Part shown: positions 17,162 to 24,191 of the stretch, one piece after another
Position numbering within the stretch: the first letter of the stretch is position 1
Layout: the number at the start of each line of letters is the position of its first letter
Origin: Paractinoplanes deccanensis
GTDB lineage: Bacteria; Actinomycetota; Actinomycetes; Mycobacteriales; Micromonosporaceae
Direction: 5' to 3'
Length of the DNA stretch: 64,000 nt
NCBI RefSeq assembly: GCF_016862115.1
Contig: NZ_BOMI01000108.1
Coordinates: 1-64,000, forward strand
Notes under the pieces: model-generated
What the model was told of the DNA's origin: nothing
Database searches by the model: none
Seen by the model: only the letters and a program-made list of their open reading frames with translations
Made by a program: the position numbers and the translations under genes

Positions 17162-17584
17162 GTGACTCTTCGAAGCAAACGGTTCGCGGCGGCGGTGCTC
17201 GCCTTCCTGGCAGCGGTTCTCGGCGTGTGGGCGGGCGGTTTCCCGCTGTCGTTCTACACCGACTTCCCCATCGGCGGCTGGCAATGGGTGTCGCTGCTCG
17301 GCCCCTACAACGAGCATCTGGTGCGCGATTTCGGCGCCACGATGCTGGCCCTGCTCGTCTTCACCGTGTGGGCGTGGCGCACCCCGACCGCGGAGAAACT
17401 GCGGATCACCGGCTGGGCGTGGCTGCTCTTCTCGGCCGTGCACTTCCTGTGGCACCTGCTGCACCTGGACGTGTTCACCACGTTCCACAAAATCGGCAAC
17501 GTGGTGGCGCTGGCCCTCATCCTGCTGCCGGCGGTGTTGCTCGTCCTGCCCGGCAGAAAGGCCGAGATTAGGGGTCAATCCTGA
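17162..17584 (+). CDS. Four-helix membrane protein, function unknown
   Basis: This 140-residue protein has about four hydrophobic helices (FAAAVLAFLAAVLGVWAGG, FGATMLALLVFTVWAW, GWAWLLFSAVHFLWHLLH and VVALALILLPAVLLVL). The histidine pair in HFLWHLLHLDVF sits at the end of helix 3 and could bind a metal or haem, but this is speculation. I do not recognise the family beyond similarity to small actinobacterial membrane proteins. GTG start, 44 bp after the Lrp gene, suggesting it belongs to that unit. Confidence 0.75.
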   Translation: MTLRSKRFAAAVLAFLAAVLGVWAGGFPLSFYTDFPIGGWQWVSLLGPYNEHLVRDFGATMLALLVFTVWAWRTPTAEKLRITGWAWLLFSAVHFLWHLLHLDVFTTFHKIGNVVALALILLPAVLLVLPGRKAEIRGQS

Positions 17585-17620
17585 TTCTTCTCAGCACGCC
17601 GGATCGAGAAGCATCGACCC

Positions 17621-19027
17621 ATGAAATCCCTTCTCGTCCTCGCCATGGTGGCCGCCGGCCCGATCCCGGCGGCCACCGGCACTCCCACCCTGCGGTGGCA
17701 CCCATGCCCCTCGGCGAGCCGCGCCGTCCCAGCGAGTCCATCCGGCACGGCGAGCCACACTGCGCCGGCGGGCTCCGTCGCCTCGGCGGAGCTCATCGAA
17801 TGCGCGAGCCTCACGGTGCCGGTCGACTGGCAGCGGCCGCACGGGCAAACGTTCGAGCTCGCCGTGGCCCGGCACCGTGCGCCGGATCCGGCGAAGCGCG
17901 TCGGCACGCTGGTCTTCGGCCCCGGCGGGCCGGGTGACTCGGGCGTCTCCCAGGTCACCCAGCGGATCACCCGGTTCAGCGAGCGGCTGCGCGACCGCTT
18001 CGACATCGTCAGCTTCGACCCGCGCGGCGTCGGCGGCAGCGCGCCGATGACCTGTGACCCCGTACTGCTGAAGTCGGGTCCCGCCCCCGTGCTCGAGTCC
18101 GCCGGGGACTATCAGGCAACTGTCGAACACAATCAGGCGCTCTGGAAGGACTGCGCGGCCAGAACCGGCCCGGTGTGGGACCACGCCGACACGCTGAGCA
18201 CCGTGCGCGACGTCGACGCGCTGCGCAGGGCGCTCGGGGAACGGCAGATCAGCTTCCACGGCAGCTCGTACGGCACCCTGCTCGGCCAGGAGTACGCGTC
18301 GCGCTATCCGGGCCGGGTGCGCGCGATGGTCCTGGAGAGCGTCACCGACCACAGCAGCCGCTCGACGGCGTCGTTCCTGAGCGCACAGGCGTGGGCGCTG
18401 GAGGACGCGTTCGACGACTTCGCCCGCGAGCAGCCCGGCACGAGACAGGTGTGGCAGCGGCTGTACGCCGATCCCGGGCGCGCCGGCATCACCCGCTTCG
18501 ACCTGGTGGCCATCACCCACAAACTGATCAAGGACGGCGAGTACGCCCGGCTCGCGGACCTGCTGCGTGCGATGGACGGCGGCGCCCCCGGCCAGTCCGT
18601 GGGCAAGCTCAGCGTTGTCATCCCGGCGTTCTGCGCCGACTGGTCGCTGCCCGTCCACTCGTACGCCGACTACCAGCGCCTGCTGCGCGTCGCGTCCCGG
18701 GCGGCGCCCGACACCCACTTCCCGGCGCAGGTGTTCGCCCTGACGACGTGCCTGGGCTGGCCGCACGTCGCCAATCCCCAACACGATCTCTCGGTACGCA
18801 CGAAGACGCCCCTGCTCCTGCTCAACTCCCGCCACGACCCGGCAACGGGCGTCAACTGGGCCCGCTCCGTCGAACGCCGGCTCGGCCCGCGCGGCGTCCT
18901 GGTCACCTACGAGGGCACGGGCCACGCCTCCTCCACGCGGAGCACCTGCATGCGCGACGTCGCGGACGCGTACCTCATCGACCTGACGGTCCCCCCACGC
19001 GGCACCAGCTGCCCGCGTCTGCCGTGA
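17621..19027 (+). CDS. Secreted alpha/beta hydrolase, tripeptidyl aminopeptidase (SlpD/Tap) type
   Basis: This 468-residue exported peptidase-like hydrolase has a short signal peptide (MKSLLVLAMVAAGPIPAATG). The N-terminal alpha/beta-hydrolase domain shows the oxyanion region VFGPGGPGDSG and the nucleophile elbow HGSSYGTLLGQEY (Ser near residue 216). The charge-relay residues appear as LNSRHDPATG (Asp) and YEGTGHAS (His) near the C-terminus, in the family's TAP C-terminal domain. Such enzymes release N-terminal tripeptides from secreted proteins. A paralogue lies at the right window edge (63014 onward). Confidence 0.9.
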   Translation: MKSLLVLAMVAAGPIPAATGTPTLRWHPCPSASRAVPASPSGTASHTAPAGSVASAELIECASLTVPVDWQRPHGQTFELAVARHRAPDPAKRVGTLVFGPGGPGDSGVSQVTQRITRFSERLRDRFDIVSFDPRGVGGSAPMTCDPVLLKSGPAPVLESAGDYQATVEHNQALWKDCAARTGPVWDHADTLSTVRDVDALRRALGERQISFHGSSYGTLLGQEYASRYPGRVRAMVLESVTDHSSRSTASFLSAQAWALEDAFDDFAREQPGTRQVWQRLYADPGRAGITRFDLVAITHKLIKDGEYARLADLLRAMDGGAPGQSVGKLSVVIPAFCADWSLPVHSYADYQRLLRVASRAAPDTHFPAQVFALTTCLGWPHVANPQHDLSVRTKTPLLLLNSRHDPATGVNWARSVERRLGPRGVLVTYEGTGHASSTRSTCMRDVADAYLIDLTVPPRGTSCPRLP

Positions 19028-19048
19028 GCCCGAAGGAGCGTCCGCTGG

Positions 19049-19390
19049 TCAGGCGGGATCGGTGAACGAGATCGGCTTGCCGGCGGCCCGGGCGTAGGCG
19101 ATCTCCCTGCTCGTGGACTCGCCGATGTACCCGCCCGGGTTGACGACCAGCACCCGGTCAGCCAAGTCGATCTTGCGGAGGTGGAGGGCCGCCAGCGCGG
19201 CCTTCTGCTCATCGGTGATCGGCTGCTCGTCGGTGATCGGCTCGCCGGCTTCGTGGGCCGCGGCGCGAGGGAAGACGCCGGGCGCGACGACGATGACGCC
19301 GGCGAAGGTCAGATCACGGGTCGCCGCGCTCATCTCGTCGGCGAACCGGATGGAGCCACAGAGGCAGACGATCTCAGGCCGGTCGGGCAC
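19049..19390 (-). CDS. DUF4406 / nucleoside 2-deoxyribosyltransferase-like protein
   Basis: This 113-residue Rossmann-like protein begins with EIVCLCGSIRFADEMSAATRDL and ends with DLADRVLVVNPGGYIGESTSREIAYARAAGKPISF. The S-x-R and the GESTSREI region, with its conserved Glu, match nucleoside deoxyribosyltransferase-like DUF4406 proteins. The catalytic role is unproven in this short form. A six-residue direct duplication (PITDEQ twice) occurs mid-protein, from a 15-18-bp tandem duplication near 19205-19240. GTG start. Confidence 0.8.
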   Translation of the reverse strand: MPDRPEIVCLCGSIRFADEMSAATRDLTFAGVIVVAPGVFPRAAAHEAGEPITDEQPITDEQKAALAALHLRKIDLADRVLVVNPGGYIGESTSREIAYARAAGKPISFTDPA

Positions 19391-19492
19391 GGCTCAGTCC
19401 TTCGGGTCGAACGGGAAACATCACAGCGGGACATCCTGCCTCGCCGGCCGGCCACCCGTCACCCGCGTCGGCAACGCGGCCGGACAACAAAG

Positions 19493-19951
19493 CTAGAACT
19501 CGATGGGCCGGGCCGGCACGCCGCCGGCGATCAGCGCGGCGAGCCGCCCGGCCAGGTCCCGGGGCCCGAACAGATCCGGCCCGCGATAGCCGGCCATCTC
19601 GGCCGGCGACCACCAGCGAAAGGCGTCGATGCCCTCGGCGCCCACGTCCACCGTGGCGCGCGGCTCGAACCGTTGCGTCCGCACGAGGAAGTAGTCGTGG
19701 ACCGTCCCGTCGTATCCCGGCACAGCCCGCCCGCTGGTCCGATGCCACACGTGCGGCGGCCGCCCGGCCAGCACGAAGCCGGCCTCTTCGAGAAGCTCCC
19801 GGCGCAGCGTGTCCACCAGCGTCTCGCCGTCCTCGACGCCACCGCCGGGCGCGGTCCACACCCCACCCGTGCCGTCCAGACGGTGCCGGCAGAGCAGCAC
19901 ATGCTGGTCCGGCGACATCAGGATGCCGCGAACGGAATGCCGCAGCCTCAC
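19493..19951 (-). CDS. Nudix hydrolase
   Basis: This 152-residue protein contains a Nudix box GGGVEDGETLVDTLRRELLEEAG (GX5EX7REUXEEXGU), residues about 36-58, with all metal-binding glutamates. The N-terminal strand is LRHSVRGILMSPDQHVLLCRHR. The family hydrolyses nucleoside diphosphates linked to other moieties; the substrate is not predictable. The first 30 codons are duplicated in tandem just upstream (20035-20130). The start is GTG. Confidence 0.92.
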   Translation of the reverse strand: MRLRHSVRGILMSPDQHVLLCRHRLDGTGGVWTAPGGGVEDGETLVDTLRRELLEEAGFVLAGRPPHVWHRTSGRAVPGYDGTVHDYFLVRTQRFEPRATVDVGAEGIDAFRWWSPAEMAGYRGPDLFGPRDLAGRLAALIAGGVPARPIEF

Positions 19952-19957
19952 AACCTC
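19859..19957. repeat. First copy of a duplicated Nudix 5' segment
   Basis: Bases 19859-19945 are identical to 20035-20121 (87 bp, offset 176). The similarity continues with a few mismatches to about 19957. This copy forms the start of the intact Nudix gene. Confidence 0.95.
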
Positions 19958-20034
19958 ACCTCACCCCATGGCGCGATGCGCACAGCGGCACCGAAGCCCC
20001 TCCGCTGACCGGCGCGGCGACGACCGTCGTGCTT

Positions 20035-20130
20035 CACCCCACCCGTGCCGTCCAGACGGTGCCGGCAGAGCAGCACATGCTGGTCCGGCGACATCAGGAT
20101 GCCGCGAACGGAATGCCGCAGTCTCACCAC
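20035..20130 (-). pseudogene. Truncated duplicate of the Nudix gene start
   Basis: This stretch repeats the first 30 or so codons of the Nudix gene (VRLRHSVRGILMSPDQHVLL onward) and then leaves the homology before the Nudix box. It therefore cannot encode an active enzyme. The second copy keeps its own GTG start. Its 87-bp identity with the intact gene implies a recent event. Confidence 0.85.
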
Positions 20131-20140
20131 CTCCGGCGCA

Positions 20141-20881
20141 TCACGATGCCGCTGATGCGCCCGGCAGGGAGGCGCGGGCGCACTCGGTGATGTAGGGCAG
20201 CTCGAACTCGGTGCGCCCCACCAGGTCGGGGTGGGTGGCGATGAGCTTGCGGACCTCGCTGAGCAGGGCGGCGCGCTCGGCGGCGGGCATGAGGATCACA
20301 TAGCTGCGCGAGGCGACCATGTCGATCAGGCGTTCCGGGCCGAGGATCTGCGTCCATCCGAAGTGGGCGATCTCGACCGGGCCGAAAGGCTCGCCGATCG
20401 TCGCTTCGCGTTCCTGCTCGGTGCTGCCGATGATCTCGCCGAGGCGGCGCACCCAGTCGGCGCGTTCGTCGCGCAGGTTCCAGATCAGGCCGAGGCGTCC
20501 GCCGGGGGAGAGGACCCGGGCGACTTCCGGTACGGCCCGAGCCGGGTCCACCCAGTGCCAGGCCTGCGCCACCAGCACCGCGTCGGCCGACCCGTCGGGC
20601 AGCGGAATCTGTTCCGCGCTGCCCACCAGGGCCGGCACCTCCGGCACCGATTGCCGCAGCTGGGTGAGCATGCCCTCCGACGGGTCGACCGCCGTCACGG
20701 ACAGCCCGCGGTCACGCACCTGCCGGGTCAGCTTGCCGGTGCCCGCGCCCAGGTCGACCACCCGAGGCTGCCCCGCCGGCAGCAGCCAGTCCAGCGCCGC
20801 GTCCGGATAGGACGGCCGCCCCCGCTCGTAGATCTCAGCGGCAGGCCCGAACGAGTTGGCATGAGCGGCGCGATCAGTCAC
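20141..20881 (-). CDS. Class I SAM-dependent methyltransferase
   Basis: This 246-residue protein has the Methyltransf_11 fold: motif I VVDLGAGTGKLTRQV, the acidic end of strand 2 in VTAVDPSEGML, and motif IV ADAVLVAQAWHWVDPARAVPEVARVLSPGGRLGLIWN. The opening FGPAAEIYERGRPSYPDAALDWLL is typical of the UbiE/COQ5-like group of small-molecule methyltransferases widespread in actinobacteria. The acceptor is unknown. It ends next to the truncated Nudix copy. Confidence 0.9.
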   Translation of the reverse strand: MTDRAAHANSFGPAAEIYERGRPSYPDAALDWLLPAGQPRVVDLGAGTGKLTRQVRDRGLSVTAVDPSEGMLTQLRQSVPEVPALVGSAEQIPLPDGSADAVLVAQAWHWVDPARAVPEVARVLSPGGRLGLIWNLRDERADWVRRLGEIIGSTEQEREATIGEPFGPVEIAHFGWTQILGPERLIDMVASRSYVILMPAAERAALLSEVRKLIATHPDLVGRTEFELPYITECARASLPGASAAS

Positions 20882-21337
20882 CAGGAGATCGTATCTATCT
20901 CAGTATCCTAGGATGCCGTACGCGACGTGCGCCGCCTGACTCTGCTCGTCATGCGCATGACAAAAGCAAAAAGGCGCTTCGCCGAATTACTCGAAGGACA
21001 AGCCCTGTAGGAATGCGGCAGGTTGGCGGACGTCAGCGCCCTCGACGCCGTGGGCCGGCTTCGGTTGGTGGCCGGCTTAATGGCTGTGGGCTCGGGACGC
21101 CGTGGGGCGGCTTCGGTTGGGGGCGTGGGCCCGGGACGCCGTCGCCGGAGCGGACGTGGCTGTTGCGGCCCTCGGTACAGCGGACGCGGCCGGAGCGGAC
21201 GTGGCTATGCGGGTGTCGGTGGAGCCGACGTGGCTGTTGCCGCCGTCGCCGGGCAGGGGTCTGTGGGGCCGAGGCGGGTTTTGGAAACGGCGGGGTCGGG
21301 CACGTTCGGGGTGACGGGCACAACCACGGAGGTTTCG
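20882..21337. other. Intergenic region upstream of csbD with degenerate repeats
   Basis: About 455 bp without a supported gene. It contains two copies of a GGCTTCGGTTGG ... GTGGGCYCGGGACGCCGT block (about 21057-21103 and 21113-21143). It also holds three copies of a CCGGAGCGGACGTGGCTGTTGC-like element at 21145-21166, 21190-21210 and 21221-21240. Short open frames through it encode only repeated low-complexity peptides, so I read it as non-coding. Confidence 0.6.
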
Positions 21338-21529
21338 ATGAGCTTCACCGACAAGGTCAAGAATGAGACCGAGGAGCTGACCGGCAAGGCCAAGCAGGCC
21401 GTGGGGCGGGCCACCGACAACGAGCGGCTGGTCGCCGAGGGGCAGGCCCAGGAGACGGCGGCGCACGCCAAGAAGGCCGGCGAGCACGTGAAGGATGCCG
21501 GCAAGGACGTTCGCGACGCGTTCAGCTAG
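21338..21529 (+). CDS. CsbD family stress-response protein
   Basis: This 63-residue hydrophilic helical protein matches CsbD: MSFTDKVKNETEELTGKAKQAVGRATDNERLVAEGQAQE, then a Lys/Ala-rich C-terminus. CsbD proteins are induced by general-stress sigma factors and are of unknown molecular function. A strong GGAGG lies 5 nt before the ATG. A two-way terminator follows at 21599-21636. Confidence 0.93.
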   Translation: MSFTDKVKNETEELTGKAKQAVGRATDNERLVAEGQAQETAAHAKKAGEHVKDAGKDVRDAFS

Positions 21530-21598
21530 GTCGCGTGCCGCGCGATCGGCGATAGACGGCTCACGGCCGACGGGACAAGTGGGTGTGAGATCCGGAGA

Positions 21599-21636
21599 AC
21601 AACGGCCCCCGGGACAGCTGTCCCGGGGGCCGTTGT
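21599..21636. terminator. Bidirectional terminator between csbD and kamA
   Basis: This is a perfect 38-bp palindrome with 19-bp arms (ACAACGGCCCCCGGGACAG and its complement) between two converging genes. It ends 4 bp from the kamA stop. It is very stable and has no long T-run. Confidence 0.85.
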
Positions 21637-21640
21637 CGTC

Positions 21641-22996
21641 TCAGGCCGTTTCGTTCGCCTGCTGTTTGCGCCACCAGTCCTGGCCGGACTCGGGGAGGGT
21701 GTCGATCGGGTCGTAGTAGGCGTAGAGCTTCGACAGGGCCTCGGCGTCGTCCTGTTCGATGGAGGTGCGGTAGTTCTTGGTCCAGTAGGAGATGCCGTGT
21801 TCGCGGTCGTACTCGGCGACCATGTGGACCCAGCGCTTGCCGACGAAGGGTACGTCGCAGACGATGCGGGGCGTGGCGTAGCCGGGGAGGTAGCCCATCA
21901 TGTCGTGCTGCAGCTGCTGGGCGTGCCAGACGGGGACGCGCCAGTGCTCGGCGTTGGGGATCATGTCGCACATGTAGAAGTAGTACGGCAGGATGCCGGC
22001 CTCTCCTTGCAGGGCGAAGCACAGGTCGAGCAGGTCCGCGGTGGTGGCGTTGACGCCGCGCATGAGGACGCCCTGGTTGCGGACGTCGCGGACGCCGACC
22101 TCGAGCAGGGTCTGCGCGGCGCGGGCGACCAGGGGGGTCAGCGAGTTGACGTGGTTGACGTGGGTGTGCACGGCCAGGTTGACGCCGCGGCGCTGGGCGG
22201 TGATGGCGACGCGGTGCAGGCCCTCGACGACGTCGTCCTGCAGCCAGTGCTGGGGCAGGCCCATGAGCGCCTTGGTGGCGAGGCGGATGTCGCGCACGGT
22301 CGGCACGGAGAGCAGGCCCATCAGGTACGTCTCGAGTTGCTTCCAGGGCACGTTGGCGACGTCGCCGCCGCTGACCACGACGTCGCGTACGCCGGGGTGG
22401 GCCTTGAGGTAGTCGAGGTGGGCCTGGTAGCGGTCGACGGGCTTGAGGGTGAGGCGCAGCTTGTCGACGGTGGGGGTGCTGTTGCCGACGAGGTCCATGC
22501 GGGTGCAGTGGCCGCAGTATTGCGGGCAGGTCGACAGCAGCTCGGCGAGGACCTTGGTGGGGTAGCGGTGGGTGAGGCCCTCGGCGACCCACATGTCGTG
22601 CTCGTGGAGGCTGTCGCGGGTGGCGTGCGGGTGTGACGGCCAGTCGAGGTGGCGGTCGGTGGCGACCGGGATCATGTAGCGGCGGATCGGGTCGGCGTAG
22701 AACGCGTCGGTGGTGAGCTCGCCGGTGGGCACCATGGTGTTGAGCATCTGGGGCGGGACCAGCATGGACATGGTGGCGAGGCGCTGCTGGTCGGTCTCGA
22801 GGTCGGTGTAGAAGCGCTCCTCGAGCAGGTCGCCCATGACGGCGCGGAGCTGCTTGATGTTCTTGACGCAGTTGACGCGTTGCCATTGGGCGGACTGCCA
22901 CTGCTCGTCGGTGACGTCGCGCCAGCCGGGGAACCGGGTCCAGTCCGGTTCGATCAGGGGGCGTCGCTCGTACACGTAGGGCTGGTTGTCGTCCAA
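21641..22996 (-). CDS. kamA: Lysine 2,3-aminomutase (radical SAM)
   Basis: KamA converts L-lysine to L-beta-lysine using SAM, a [4Fe-4S] cluster and PLP. The radical-SAM motif is CPQYCGHC (CX3CX2C; Cys157, 161 and 164 of the 451-residue form). Other family segments are QWQRVNCVKNIKQL near the N-terminus and DVVVSGGDVANVPW. I chose TTG 22996 because AGGAGG sits 5 nt upstream, and the protein then begins DDNQPYVYERRPLIEPDW as relatives do. A TTG at 23038 would add 14 residues but has no ribosome site. It is divergent from kdd-kamDE-kal-mutL, and would supply their substrate. Confidence 0.93.
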   Translation of the reverse strand: MDDNQPYVYERRPLIEPDWTRFPGWRDVTDEQWQSAQWQRVNCVKNIKQLRAVMGDLLEERFYTDLETDQQRLATMSMLVPPQMLNTMVPTGELTTDAFYADPIRRYMIPVATDRHLDWPSHPHATRDSLHEHDMWVAEGLTHRYPTKVLAELLSTCPQYCGHCTRMDLVGNSTPTVDKLRLTLKPVDRYQAHLDYLKAHPGVRDVVVSGGDVANVPWKQLETYLMGLLSVPTVRDIRLATKALMGLPQHWLQDDVVEGLHRVAITAQRRGVNLAVHTHVNHVNSLTPLVARAAQTLLEVGVRDVRNQGVLMRGVNATTADLLDLCFALQGEAGILPYYFYMCDMIPNAEHWRVPVWHAQQLQHDMMGYLPGYATPRIVCDVPFVGKRWVHMVAEYDREHGISYWTKNYRTSIEQDDAEALSKLYAYYDPIDTLPESGQDWWRKQQANETA

Positions 22997-23127
22997 CGGT
23001 GCCTCCTGATCGATCGTTCGGACCGCCTCAACGTACAAGATGATTTTCGGTCTAGTGAAGGTCTGCCCGGAGGATTTACGGTATGGATACGTGCTGGGCT
23101 CCTTGATTTTTACGATGGGTGGGTGTG
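22997..23127. promoter_or_regulatory. Divergent promoter region kamA / kdd operon
   Basis: About 130 bp separates the two chosen start codons and must carry both promoters of the lysine cluster. It contains the kamA ribosome site (AGGAGG, complement of 23002-23007) and is richer in A/T than its surroundings. I see no clear palindrome. Confidence 0.5.
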
Positions 23128-24186
23128 ATGGCGTCTGTGGGACTCGATCGGGTGGTGGAGCCCGAGGGGGTGCTGCCGCAGGCGGCGTGGCGGCTCGACG
23201 CGAGCCCCGAGGTGGGGCCGGACGAGGTGCGGGTGCGGGTCGAGCGGCTCAACCTGGACGCGGCGAGCTTCCGGCAGTTGTCGGAGAAGCACGGCGGTGA
23301 CGGGGCCGCGGTGCGCGCCGAGGTGCTGGAGATCGTCGGGTCGCGCGGCAAGATGCACAACCCGGTGACCGGCTCGGGCGGCATGCTGATCGGTGTGGTC
23401 GACGAGGTGGGCCCGCGGTCGCCGCTCGGGGTGAAGCCGGGGGACCGGGTGGCGACGCTGGTGTCGCTCACGCTGACGCCGCTGGCGATCACCGATGGCC
23501 TCGCCGGGTGGGACGGGCTCAGCGAGCAGGTGCCGGCGGAGGGGACCGCGATTCTCTTCGGCCGCTCGATCGTCGGTGTGCTCCCGGACGATCTCGCTCC
23601 GGAGCTGGCCCTGGCGGTGTACGACGTGTGCGGTGCGCCGGCGCTCACCGACCGCCTTGTCAGGAAATATCGGACAGAAGCGCCGAGGTCGGGCGCGGGC
23701 GAAGCGGTCGACGCTCCCTCCGTGGCGGTGCTCGGCGGCGCCGGCAAGAGCGGCTCCCTCGCCCTCACCGCGGCCCGGCTCGCCGGCGCCCGGACTGTCG
23801 GCATTGTCCGCGACGAAGTCGAGCGCGCCGCGATCGCGGAGATCGCGGACGTGGCACGGGTGGCCGATGCCCGCAATCCGGTCGAGGTGGCGGCCGCGGT
23901 CACGGACGCGCTGGGCGGGCCGGCGACGATCACGGTGGTCTGCGTGGACGTCCCCGGCTGCGAGCACGGTGCGATCCTCGCCACGGCCGAGGGCGGCACG
24001 GTGATCTTCTTCTCGATGGCGACGAGCTTCCCGGCGGCGGCGCTGGGCGCGGAAGGCCTGGCAGCGGACGTGACGATGCTGATCGGCAACGGGTACGTGC
24101 CGGGGCATGCCGCGTTCGCCGTCGATCTGCTGCGCCGCGTCCCGGCGGTCCGGTCCCTCTTCGAGGCCCGCGTCGCGGGACACTAA
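23128..24186 (+). CDS. kdd: L-erythro-3,5-diaminohexanoate dehydrogenase
   Basis: Kdd oxidatively deaminates 3,5-diaminohexanoate to 5-amino-3-oxohexanoate with NAD(P). This 352-residue protein has the diagnostic N-terminal stretch GKMHNPVTGSGGMLIGVV and a Rossmann domain with VAVLGGAGKSGSLALTAARLAGA. Other Kdd-like stretches are VCVDVPGCEHGAI and GTVIFFSMATSFPAAALGAEGL. ATG 23128 is chosen over a GTG three codons upstream. It is the first gene of a tight operon, 5 bp before the amidohydrolase. The kamDE-kal context makes the assignment firm. Confidence 0.93.
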   Translation: MASVGLDRVVEPEGVLPQAAWRLDASPEVGPDEVRVRVERLNLDAASFRQLSEKHGGDGAAVRAEVLEIVGSRGKMHNPVTGSGGMLIGVVDEVGPRSPLGVKPGDRVATLVSLTLTPLAITDGLAGWDGLSEQVPAEGTAILFGRSIVGVLPDDLAPELALAVYDVCGAPALTDRLVRKYRTEAPRSGAGEAVDAPSVAVLGGAGKSGSLALTAARLAGARTVGIVRDEVERAAIAEIADVARVADARNPVEVAAAVTDALGGPATITVVCVDVPGCEHGAILATAEGGTVIFFSMATSFPAAALGAEGLAADVTMLIGNGYVPGHAAFAVDLLRRVPAVRSLFEARVAGH

Positions 24187-24191
24187 CGCCC

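Noticed and set aside
23508-24191. N-terminal extension of the amidohydrolase through kdd
   Set aside because: It overlaps kdd in another frame; the ATG at 24192 gives the family-typical N-terminus.
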